Shown here: positions 1 through 5,005 of the stretch, piece by piece
Position numbering within the stretch: the first letter of the stretch is position 1
How the letters are laid out: the number at the start of each line of letters is the position of its first letter
From: Planctomycetota bacterium
GTDB taxonomy: Bacteria > Planctomycetota > Planctomycetia > Pirellulales > S012-138
DNA: 8,340 bases
Assembly: GCA_026982835.1 (NCBI GenBank)
Contig: JALSGI010000862.1
Coordinates: 1 to 8,340, forward strand
Reading direction: 5' to 3'
Program-made: the position numbers and the translations under genes
Notes under the pieces: model-generated
What the model saw: the letters and a program-made list of their open reading frames with translations, nothing else
The model's database searches: none
Told to the model about the DNA's origin: nothing

Positions 1-36
1 TGCCGGGGTGCGGGGTGGGGTAATGGCCGTCGCTTT

Positions 37-67
37 CCGGTGGTCTCCGCTGCGCTCCGACCACCGG
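37..67. repeat. inverted repeat, 9-bp arms
   Basis: The arms CCGGTGGTC (37-45) and GACCACCGG (59-67) are perfect reverse complements separated by a 13-base loop. It is the first hairpin of the 1-458 cluster. Confidence 0.65.
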
Positions 68-78
68 CTACTGGGCTG

Positions 79-95
79 GCAAGCCTTCGGCTTGC
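79..95. repeat. short hairpin with TTC loop, possible weak terminator
   Basis: GCAAGCC (79-85), TTC, GGCTTGC (89-95) form a perfect 7-bp stem, followed on the plus strand by TTTAT. A plus-strand transcript entering from the left could end here, but no gene is visible upstream inside the window. A smaller hairpin, TCACA-CCT-TGTGA, follows at 113-125. Confidence 0.5.
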
Positions 96-163
96 TTTAT
101 GGTTTGGGCACATCACACCTTGTGATAGCACGCTAAACACGTACGAAGTCCGGGGAGAGCCAA

Positions 164-183
164 CCGCGTGCTCACGCACGCGG
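164..183. repeat. 8-bp hairpin with TCAC loop
   Basis: CCGCGTGC (164-171) and GCACGCGG (176-183) are perfect reverse complements around a 4-base loop, TCAC. It is GC-rich, strand-symmetric and part of the 1-458 cluster. Confidence 0.65.
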
Positions 184-193
184 CTCGCCGGTT

Positions 194-217
194 GCGAGAA
201 GAAACGTTTTTTCTCGC
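194..217. repeat. 24-base near-perfect palindrome
   Basis: GCGAGAA (194-200) pairs with TTCTCGC (211-217). The interior continues as AAAC/GTTT with one G-T pair between 201 and 210, so nearly the whole element is self-complementary. It could be a protein-binding site or an RNA hairpin. It lacks the trailing T-run of a canonical terminator on either strand. Confidence 0.55.
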
Positions 218-219
218 AC

Positions 220-235
220 TGGTGCGGAAGCACCA
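220..235. repeat. GGAA-loop hairpin, copy 1
   Basis: GGTGC-GGAA-GCACC at 221-234, extended by a T-A pair (220/235). The identical 14-base core recurs at 421-434 and a variant with the same loop lies at 271-282. GGAA fits the GNRA tetraloop pattern, which suggests folding as RNA on the plus strand. Confidence 0.65.
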
Positions 236-270
236 CCGCAAGACCCAAGACCCACGACCCAAGACCTCCA

Positions 271-282
271 GAGCGGAAGCTC
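271..282. repeat. GGAA-loop hairpin, variant copy 2
   Basis: GAGC-GGAA-GCTC: same loop and same inner GC pair as the elements at 221 and 421, but with a different outer stem. The changed stem bases remain paired, which suggests that the fold rather than the sequence is kept. Confidence 0.55.
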
Positions 283-321
283 CCGACGCAACAGCGCACG
301 GCGCAAGCCGCATCTCATCTC

Positions 322-341
322 CCCCCCGCTGACGCGGGGGG
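322..341. repeat. GC-rich hairpin, 8-bp stem
   Basis: CCCCCCGC (322-329), loop TGAC, GCGGGGGG (334-341). A perfect stem at the centre of the repeat cluster, 13 bases before the next hairpin. Confidence 0.6.
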
Positions 342-354
342 CTCTTGGGCTCCT

Positions 355-374
355 CCGCGGGCTGAAGCCCGCGG
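355..374. repeat. GC-rich hairpin, 9-bp stem
   Basis: CCGCGGGCT (355-363), GA, AGCCCGCGG (366-374). It folds more plausibly as an 8-bp stem with a TGAA loop. It resembles REP-type intergenic palindromes found in many GC-rich genomes. A shorter relative of this stem lies in the coding linker at 3084-3105. Confidence 0.65.
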
Positions 375-418
375 CTCGCCATCCCTCCAAGCCCTCAAGC
401 CTCCACACCTCCAAGCCC

Positions 419-436
419 CCGGTGCGGAAGCACCGG
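419..436. repeat. GGAA-loop hairpin, copy 3
   Basis: CCGGTGC-GGAA-GCACCGG: the 14-base core is identical to the one at 221-234 but the stem is two base pairs longer. It lies 23 bases beyond the stop codon of the minus-strand gene ending at 459, so it would be the first structure in that gene's 3' untranslated region. Confidence 0.65.
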
Positions 437-458
437 CGCAAGGCGCAGGTCGGCCGAA

Positions 459-2384
459 TTACTTGCGCTGCCCGGCTCCGGCGGCTTGCCGCACCGGCAC
501 GTGGCGGGTGTTGGCCAGGAAGTTCTCCACCCGCGACTGGTCCAGAAGCGCGGCAAACTCCACGGCCATCGCCCGGCGGAGTTTCTTCTCGTAGATGTCC
601 TCCTGGAGAATGTCCCGCACTTCCTCCAGCGACACCTGCTGCGGCTTGGTGTAGCCTTCGCATAGCAGGATCACGTACTTGTCCTTCAGCTGGATGATGC
701 CGGAGATTTCGCCCGGCTTGAGGGCGAAGGCCTCCTTCTCCAGGGTGGGCCGCCCGCCGTGGCGGCCGATGGGCGGAATCTCCCCGTTGAGCGTGCGCAG
801 GTTCGGGTCGATGGAATACTTGCTGGAGAGCTGGCCGAAGTAGATGGGGTCGGGGTTTTTGCGGGCCTGTTCCCAGACGATCTGGGCGGTGCGGGGATTG
901 TTCAGCACGATGGCCCGGCACTTCACCCGCGGCCCGTAGTTGGCCTCGAACGCCTTGCGCAGGTCCTCTTCGGTCACTTGCACCGCCTGGCGGCGGCGCT
1001 TGAGCACCAGTTTTTTCAGGGCCACGGTGGGCCAGACGATCTCCCGCAGGTAGCGCTGGCGGGGAAGCCCCTGCTGCTGTTGGATCATCTGGAACCAGCG
1101 ATCCAGGTCGGCCTGGCCGCCCTTGCCGGTCACGCCCATCGCTTCGGCCGCGCGCACCACTTCCCGGTGGATGTCCTGGTCGGTGACCACGATCCCCTGG
1201 CGACGCACTTCCTGGAACAACACCAGGCGGTTGATCATCCCCTCCAGCACTTCCACGCCGTGGCGTTCCAGGCAGGCCTGGGCCAGATGGGCCGTGGTGA
1301 TCTGCTGGCCGTTGACCAGCGCCGCGGTACCCGGATACTGCTTCTCTCGTTCGGGATAGCCGAACACTTCCAGCACGCGGGCCTGCTTGCGCAGTTGCTG
1401 GAACACGCGGCTGGCCACCAGCGGCTCCTTCTTGTCCCGCACCATCTCTTCCAACTGCTTGCGCACCTTCTCCAGCGGGAACTGGTCCATGCGGCTGGGG
1501 ATGTGCCGCACGCACTTGAGGATGACAAAGCCGCCTTCGATGGGCACCACCGGCGAGAGCTGCCCCGGCTTGAGTGAAAACGCGGCTTGTTCCAGCTTCG
1601 GGTCGCCCAGGTGCTTCCGCACCGGCGGGATGCGCCCCCCGTAGCCGGCGCTGACCGGGTCCTCGGAGTAGGTGCGAGCCAGTTTTTCAAACTCCTGGGG
1701 CCGGGCCTGCACCAGGCGGTGCACCTTTTCGGCCCGCTCCCGGCTCTTGCACAGGATCATCCGCACTTCCACCGCGGGGCCGTACTGGGTTTCGTAAGCA
1801 GCTTGCAGCTCCTTGGGGGTGACTTCCAACAGCTTGGCCGCCACGCGGCGCAGGGCCAGCTGCGGCCAGATGATGTCGCTGGCGTACTGCTCGGGCCGGA
1901 TGCCGCGCTCTTTTTCCAGCAGCTTGAGCCACTGATCGACGGTCATGTGGAACCGCCGGGCCATGCGACCGATTTCCGCTTGCACTTCCTGCCGCGTGAC
2001 CTGGATGCCGTGCCGCTGGCAGTATTCCAGGATGAGCTGCTTGTTGATCAGGCTCTCCAGCACGTCGCGGCCGTAGCGGATCATGCACTCTTGGGCCAGT
2101 TGTTCCCGGGTGATCTGCTCCCCGTTGACAATGGCCATTACCTTGAGCGAGTTGGGGTCGGGCCTTTGGGGTTGGGGTGCAGGCCGGGCGGCTCGGGAGG
2201 GGGCCGGACGGCGGCTGCCCCGGGCCGGGGACGGCCTTCCCTGGGCCTTCGCCTTGGGCGCCGGTTGCTGTTGCCGCAACAGCATGGCCGCGGCCAACAC
2301 GCCCACGGTGATTACCGCCGCCGCCAACAAGCGAAACCGACCACGACGCTTTTTCCCTTGCAAGCGAGCCTGCGAATGAACCAT
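459..2384 (-). CDS. membrane-anchored SurA/PpiC-like protein with two tandem parvulin modules
   Basis: This 641-residue protein has a basic N-terminus and one hydrophobic segment (about 18-37), suggesting an inner-membrane anchor with the rest outside the cytoplasm. A Pro/Ala/Arg-rich linker (41-78) follows. Two repeated modules come next, each a SurA_N-like helical part (about 82-195 and 354-475) and a parvulin-like rotamase part (about 206-293 and 487-577). The halves align clearly: VNGEQITREQLAQE near 86 matches VNGQQITTAHLAQA near 357. The family works as periplasmic chaperone or peptidyl-prolyl isomerase for secreted and outer-membrane proteins. The usual parvulin histidines are missing: the first-strand His is Met209 or Ala491, and the last strand reads GGFVILK or DKYVILL. 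I therefore favour a chaperone role over catalysis. The ATG at 2384 was chosen because GGAG (2391-2394) sits six bases upstream; earlier in-frame starts only add a non-signal-like extension. Confidence 0.88.
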   Translation of the reverse strand: MVHSQARLQGKKRRGRFRLLAAAVITVGVLAAAMLLRQQQPAPKAKAQGRPSPARGSRRPAPSRAARPAPQPQRPDPNSLKVMAIVNGEQITREQLAQECMIRYGRDVLESLINKQLILEYCQRHGIQVTRQEVQAEIGRMARRFHMTVDQWLKLLEKERGIRPEQYASDIIWPQLALRRVAAKLLEVTPKELQAAYETQYGPAVEVRMILCKSRERAEKVHRLVQARPQEFEKLARTYSEDPVSAGYGGRIPPVRKHLGDPKLEQAAFSLKPGQLSPVVPIEGGFVILKCVRHIPSRMDQFPLEKVRKQLEEMVRDKKEPLVASRVFQQLRKQARVLEVFGYPEREKQYPGTAALVNGQQITTAHLAQACLERHGVEVLEGMINRLVLFQEVRRQGIVVTDQDIHREVVRAAEAMGVTGKGGQADLDRWFQMIQQQQGLPRQRYLREIVWPTVALKKLVLKRRRQAVQVTEEDLRKAFEANYGPRVKCRAIVLNNPRTAQIVWEQARKNPDPIYFGQLSSKYSIDPNLRTLNGEIPPIGRHGGRPTLEKEAFALKPGEISGIIQLKDKYVILLCEGYTKPQQVSLEEVRDILQEDIYEKKLRRAMAVEFAALLDQSRVENFLANTRHVPVRQAAGAGQRK

Positions 2385-2463
2385 AGCCCTCTCCATCCTG
2401 TCTGGCGAGTACGTGCCGCCGGAGCGACTCCTCCTGAGTTGGCAAACTGCAACAAGGGCGGGC

Positions 2464-2493
2464 ACTATAGGGAGGGGGGTTCCTTGGGGTCAA
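2464..2493 (-). promoter_or_regulatory. candidate sigma70-type promoter for the parvulin-like gene
   Basis: Read on the minus strand, TTGACC (2493-2488) is followed after 18 bases by TATAGT (2469-2464). Each box has one mismatch to the consensus. Transcription would start near 2457, giving a leader of about 70 bases before the ATG at 2384. Confidence 0.55.
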
Positions 2494-2555
2494 GGTCGCC
2501 GCTTGGGAGTGGCGGCATTGCTGGCATTCCCAAACGCATCCCGAGGCAATCTCTC

Positions 2556-2584
2556 TTGCCACGCATCCGCGGCCCGCCTATGGT
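2556..2584 (+). promoter_or_regulatory. candidate sigma70-type promoter for the lipoprotein gene
   Basis: TTGCCA (2556-2561), a 17-base spacer and TATGGT (2579-2584) precede the plus-strand gene. The boxes are weaker than those of the other two promoters in the window, but position and spacing fit. A start near 2591 would leave about 43 bases before the ATG at 2634. The alternative TTG start at 2613 would also lie downstream. Confidence 0.4.
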
Positions 2585-2633
2585 GCGCCCCGGTTGAGGT
2601 AGCAGGTGGTTCTTGTTCCGTTTCGTGCCCAAG

Positions 2634-4082
2634 ATGCCTGTCTCCACGCGAGGAAAAACGGCCCTGGGGCGGCTGCTTGTGACCGTGTGGATCGCGGCCT
2701 GGGCCTGTGGTTGCGCCGCGGTGCTCCCCTGGCAGAGGGAGCCGGAGGAACAAGCCGAGCGTTCCGTGGCCTCCGGCGGCGAAAAAGCCGACTCCCCAAG
2801 CAGTTCCCCTGACCAAGCAGAACCAGCCCCGCAAAAGCCCAAGTCCCCGTCCCAGGAAAAGGCAAACGCCTTAGCCCAACCCGGCTCTCCGGACCACCCG
2901 CAGCAACTGGAACAGATTCTGGACCGCTTGCAGCAGCAGGGGCGCCTGTCGGCCCGGCAACGGGAAAAACTGGCCCAGGACCTGGCCCTGGTGGATCGTT
3001 CCGCCTGGCCGATCCTGATTCAGTATTTCCTGACCAGCGCCCAAGGAGAGCAGCAAGGCGTTTTGCCGCCCGGGGCGTCCAAGCCGCCGGGCCAAAGGCC
3101 CGCGGAGCTTCCATCGAGCTGGCCGGGGGCTGCCGAGGCGGGTAAGAACAAGCCCGCTGCTTTGCCCTCGTCCCGTGCTGCCTCCTCTGCGGCAAAACCG
3201 GCTACCCCGCAACTTCCGCCTCCAGGCGGCCAGATCCCGGGGCGTGCTGCTTCCGCTGCGGGCTCAAAGCAGCCCCCTGCCCTCTCCTCTCCCCAAGGCC
3301 AGGCTCCCTTGCAGCCGACCAGTGCCGGAAAGGCGAAACCGCAGCGGGCCGAAAAAACACCGCCCTCTGCCGAACAACCCCCTTCCCCCCAGCAGCAGCT
3401 TGGGCGGCTGATCGCTTCGCTGGAGCAGCAGACCCAGGGCCCGGCCCGCTCGCTGGAAGAGCTTCAGCGGCACGTGACCCTGCGGATGCTCTATTTGCTG
3501 GCCGGGCGGCGGGAGCAGGCCCTGGAGCCCATCCCCGGCATCCCCGCCCCCCAGCAGCAATACTGGACCAACCAGCTTTACGCCCTGGCGGTGTACCTGG
3601 ACGGGGAGGCCATTGCTCACTCGGCTCGCCGGGCCACCGAGGCCAAGGTGCACCTGGACCAGGCGGCCTACCACTTAGGGACCGCGGGCAACCTGGTGGT
3701 GAAGAACCTGGCTTTTTGCACGGCGGTGCGGAGCTTCGGCGTAGTGAGGGAGTTTGACCAGAAGGAGTTCCGGCCCGGCCAAGTGGTCCTGCTCTACGCG
3801 GAGCTGGAAAACTTCTCCGTGGAGGAGACCCCGGAAGGCTACCGCACCACGCTGCGGGGCAGCTACCACATCTACGACGCCCGGGGCAACCAGGTGGCCA
3901 GCGAGGAGCTGCCGATGGTGGAGGACCTGTGCCGCAACCGCCGCCGGGACTTTTTTGTCAGCTACCGCATCCAGTTGCCCCAGCGCATCTACCCGGGCCG
4001 GCACAAGCTGCAACTGACCCTTGAGGACGCCAAGAGCCAGCGAATGGCCACGGCGACGCTGGAGTTTTCGGTGGCCAAGTAG
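2634..4082 (+). CDS. probable planctomycete-type lipoprotein with conserved C-terminal domain, function unknown
   Basis: The 482-residue product starts with a basic stretch and a hydrophobic signal (about 10-24). It ends in AWACGCAA, with Cys25 or Cys27 as possible lipidation site, so export and membrane attachment are likely. Residues 40-90 and 140-255 are Pro/Ala/Gln/Ser-rich linkers flanking a predicted helical part (about 88-137). The C-terminal half (about 255-482) is compact: a helical region, then a beta-rich domain with NLVVKNLAFCTAVRSFG near 353, PGQVVLLYAELENF near 381, CRNRRRDFF near 433 and RIYPGRHKLQLTLEDAKS near 451. From memory, this C-terminal pattern recurs in planctomycete hypothetical proteins; I know of no assigned function. 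The ATG at 2634 is preferred because it places the signal peptide normally. A TTG at 2613 would add seven residues, and its upstream AGGTGG gives it some support. Confidence 0.8.
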   Translation: MPVSTRGKTALGRLLVTVWIAAWACGCAAVLPWQREPEEQAERSVASGGEKADSPSSSPDQAEPAPQKPKSPSQEKANALAQPGSPDHPQQLEQILDRLQQQGRLSARQREKLAQDLALVDRSAWPILIQYFLTSAQGEQQGVLPPGASKPPGQRPAELPSSWPGAAEAGKNKPAALPSSRAASSAAKPATPQLPPPGGQIPGRAASAAGSKQPPALSSPQGQAPLQPTSAGKAKPQRAEKTPPSAEQPPSPQQQLGRLIASLEQQTQGPARSLEELQRHVTLRMLYLLAGRREQALEPIPGIPAPQQQYWTNQLYALAVYLDGEAIAHSARRATEAKVHLDQAAYHLGTAGNLVVKNLAFCTAVRSFGVVREFDQKEFRPGQVVLLYAELENFSVEETPEGYRTTLRGSYHIYDARGNQVASEELPMVEDLCRNRRRDFFVSYRIQLPQRIYPGRHKLQLTLEDAKSQRMATATLEFSVAK

Positions 4083-4084
4083 GG

Positions 4085-4099
4085 AGGCCGGGGGGGCCT
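4085..4099 (+). terminator. possible weak terminator hairpin after the lipoprotein gene
   Basis: AGGCC, five G, GGCCT form a 5-bp stem three bases beyond the TAG stop of the gene ending at 4082. Only a TT follows directly, so it is at best a weak or factor-assisted terminator. Confidence 0.25.
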
Positions 4100-4188
4100 T
4101 GCCAATCTTTCCGGGAACGCTTTCCGTTGCTTTGTGGCAAGCTCTGCGTTCCGGCTGTGCCGTAGCGGAGGAATCCAGCGAAATTTTT

Positions 4189-4217
4189 TTGACCAAGGGT
4201 AATACCTCCGGTATAAC
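4189..4217 (+). promoter_or_regulatory. near-consensus sigma70-type promoter of the CRISPR type III operon
   Basis: TTGACC (4189-4194), a 17-base spacer and TATAAC (4212-4217): each box is one base from consensus and the spacing is optimal. A T-rich tract (4184-4190) lies just upstream of and into the -35 box. It is the best promoter in the window, and the genes at 4493-8340 follow on the same strand with tight spacing. It would start transcription near 4224. Confidence 0.65.
4202..4214. promoter_or_regulatory. palindrome overlapping the -10 box, candidate operator
   Basis: ATACC (4202-4206), TCC, GGTAT (4210-4214) is a perfect 5-bp inverted repeat. It sits between the -35 and -10 boxes and overlaps the first three bases of the -10. 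That is the usual place for a repressor site. No regulator gene is visible in the window, so the binding protein is unknown. Confidence 0.4.
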
Positions 4218-4312
4218 AAAGCCGCTGCCAGTGCGGCGGACGAAGCGGTGTGGAATGGCTTCGGGTCAGCTTGAAGGCCGACTCTGAACCAGGCACAACC
4301 AGGGCAGGAAGC

Positions 4313-4342
4313 TCCCGAAAACCTGGGCAGGGTTTCCGAGGG
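4313..4342 (+). other. hairpin in the untranslated leader
   Basis: CGAAAACC (4316-4323) pairs with GGTTTCCG (4331-4338) with one A-C mismatch around a 7-base loop. The stem extends through TCC (4313-4315) and GGG (4340-4342) if A4339 is bulged. It lies about 90 bases into the predicted leader and about 150 bases before the CARF gene. Confidence 0.35.
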
Positions 4343-4492
4343 ACGAAGGACTCTTGCCGGGCATCCCGTGGCCGAGTGGGATTTCGGGGGAGTTTCCTTG
4401 CAAGCCGGATGATTGAGCCGGGCTGTTTCGTTCCGGGAAAGGGGACGATACCGAGGACGAAGTGACCTGAAAGAAACCGGGGTGCGACGAGG

Positions 4493-5005
4493 ATGCTCAT
4501 TTTGCTGGTCGGTTCCAATCCGCTGCCCAACTACTTGGTGGCTTGCGCGTTGCGACCGGAGCGGGTCGCCCTGGTATACACCTCACAGACCAGCGACGCC
4601 AAAAACCGACTCCAAGTCCAACTGCAAAACGCCCTGGGCAACCAGCTCCAGTTGCAAGAGAAGTTCATCCAGAACGCCGCCCGTGTCACGGACGTAAAGG
4701 GAGCCATTGAGAGCTTGATGCAGGGGCATGACAACCAGCACGTGCACCTCAACTACACCGGTGGCACCAAGGTGATGGCTGCCCACGCCTTGCTGGCGTT
4801 TCGGGACCGGGGAGGAAAGCCGGAAAACGCTTCTTACCTGGACGAAGTGGGCGACGGCCAGGAACCTCTGCTGCGCTTCGACAGCGGCCGGGAAAAGCGC
4901 CTTTCCGAGCTGAACAACATCCCCCCTGAAAATGGAAACCATTTTCGCCTTGCATGGCGTTCTTCCCCAGCCGCGAAAGCCCAAGCAACCGGCCCCCACG
5001 CCTAA
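4493..5005 (+). CDS. CARF sensor part of a frameshifted Card1/Can2-like type III effector
   Basis: This frame encodes 170 residues. Residues 1-143 look like a CARF (CRISPR-associated Rossmann fold) domain that binds cyclic oligoadenylate made by Cas10. The first strand and turn are MLILLVGSNPLPNY, and the ligand-contacting motif NYTGGTKVMAAHA is at 87-99. The ATG at 4493 is fixed by the first beta-strand, but its GAGG directly abuts the start codon, an unusually short Shine-Dalgarno spacing. After residue 144 the frame becomes implausible for the family (PENGNHFRLAWRSSP onwards) and stops at 5003-5005. The +1 frame continues the protein with KMETIFALHG. Restoring the frame at the C6 run (4921-4926) gives one 400-residue CARF-nuclease, close to the usual length of Card1-type proteins. 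It is the first gene of the operon. As it stands, a free CARF domain would be made, which could bind the signal without cutting anything. Confidence 0.85.
   Translation: MLILLVGSNPLPNYLVACALRPERVALVYTSQTSDAKNRLQVQLQNALGNQLQLQEKFIQNAARVTDVKGAIESLMQGHDNQHVHLNYTGGTKVMAAHALLAFRDRGGKPENASYLDEVGDGQEPLLRFDSGREKRLSELNNIPPENGNHFRLAWRSSPAAKAQATGPHA
4921..4926 (+). other. C6 run: +1 frameshift site in the CARF-nuclease gene
   Basis: The CARF frame reads AAC AAC ATC CCC CCT GAA here. Dropping one C gives AAC AAC ATC CCC CTG AAA ATG, which joins the nuclease frame without any stop. The joined residues NNIPLKMETIFALHG resemble what I expect at this point in DUF1887-type CARF proteins. The downstream frame is closed by a TGA at 4911-4913, so the crossover must lie between that stop and about 4932. 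The homopolymer is the obvious spot. A CCC-C sequence can also support +1 slippage on the ribosome. Confidence 0.75.

Larger units (their letters stand above)
1..458. other. non-coding region dense in short inverted repeats
   Basis: No reading frame here looks like a real protein: those present are Arg/Pro/Ala-rich, low-complexity translations overlapping each other in several frames. Instead the stretch holds at least nine perfect or near-perfect short inverted repeats, listed separately, and several CCAAGACC/CCAAGCC-like tracts. It lies downstream of the minus-strand parvulin-like gene that ends at 459, so some hairpins may end up in the 3' end of that transcript. No T-run follows a hairpin on the minus strand in the way a canonical intrinsic terminator would need. 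Confidence 0.75.
4083..4492. other. intergenic region and long leader of the CRISPR operon
   Basis: No convincing gene lies here; the reading frames are short, Arg/Gly-rich and without a recognisable domain. The left part holds weak hairpins after the lipoprotein gene: AGGCC/GGCCT at 4085-4099, and TTGCCA/TGGCAA at 4099-4104 and 4135-4140. The middle holds a T7 run and a strong promoter (4189-4217). The right part, about 4224-4492, would be transcribed as a leader of about 270 bases with one clear hairpin at 4313-4342. I see no direct repeats with regular spacers, so this is not a CRISPR array. Confidence 0.65.

Noticed and set aside
172..1515. Long minus-strand frame of 447 codons overlapping the parvulin-like gene
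   Set aside because: Its translation is Gly/Pro/Arg/Ala-rich with no domain and it shadows a clearly real gene in another frame; long open shadows are expected in GC-rich DNA.
1587..2597. Plus-strand frame of 336 codons opposite the parvulin-like gene
   Set aside because: It is antisense to a gene with recognisable duplicated domains; its composition is low-complexity and no family motif is visible.
4184..4190. T7 run as the tail of an intrinsic terminator for the lipoprotein gene
   Set aside because: No stable GC stem ends directly before it; the T-tract fits better as the A/T-rich flank of the promoter at 4189-4217.
4250..4465. Possible 71-residue leader peptide upstream of the CARF gene
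   Set aside because: It is Arg/Gly/Ser-rich with no ribosome binding site of note and no domain or signal peptide; better explained as untranslated leader.
4083..4492. CRISPR array or degenerate repeats beside the cas genes
   Set aside because: I looked for direct repeats of 25-40 bases with regular spacers and found none; only single hairpins are present.
4932..5005. Two separately translated genes overlapping by 74 bases rather than a frameshift
   Set aside because: The ATG at 4932 lacks a Shine-Dalgarno, the upstream frame loses family-like sequence just before the overlap, and the joined product has the family's length and domain order. A genuine two-gene arrangement is not fully excluded.
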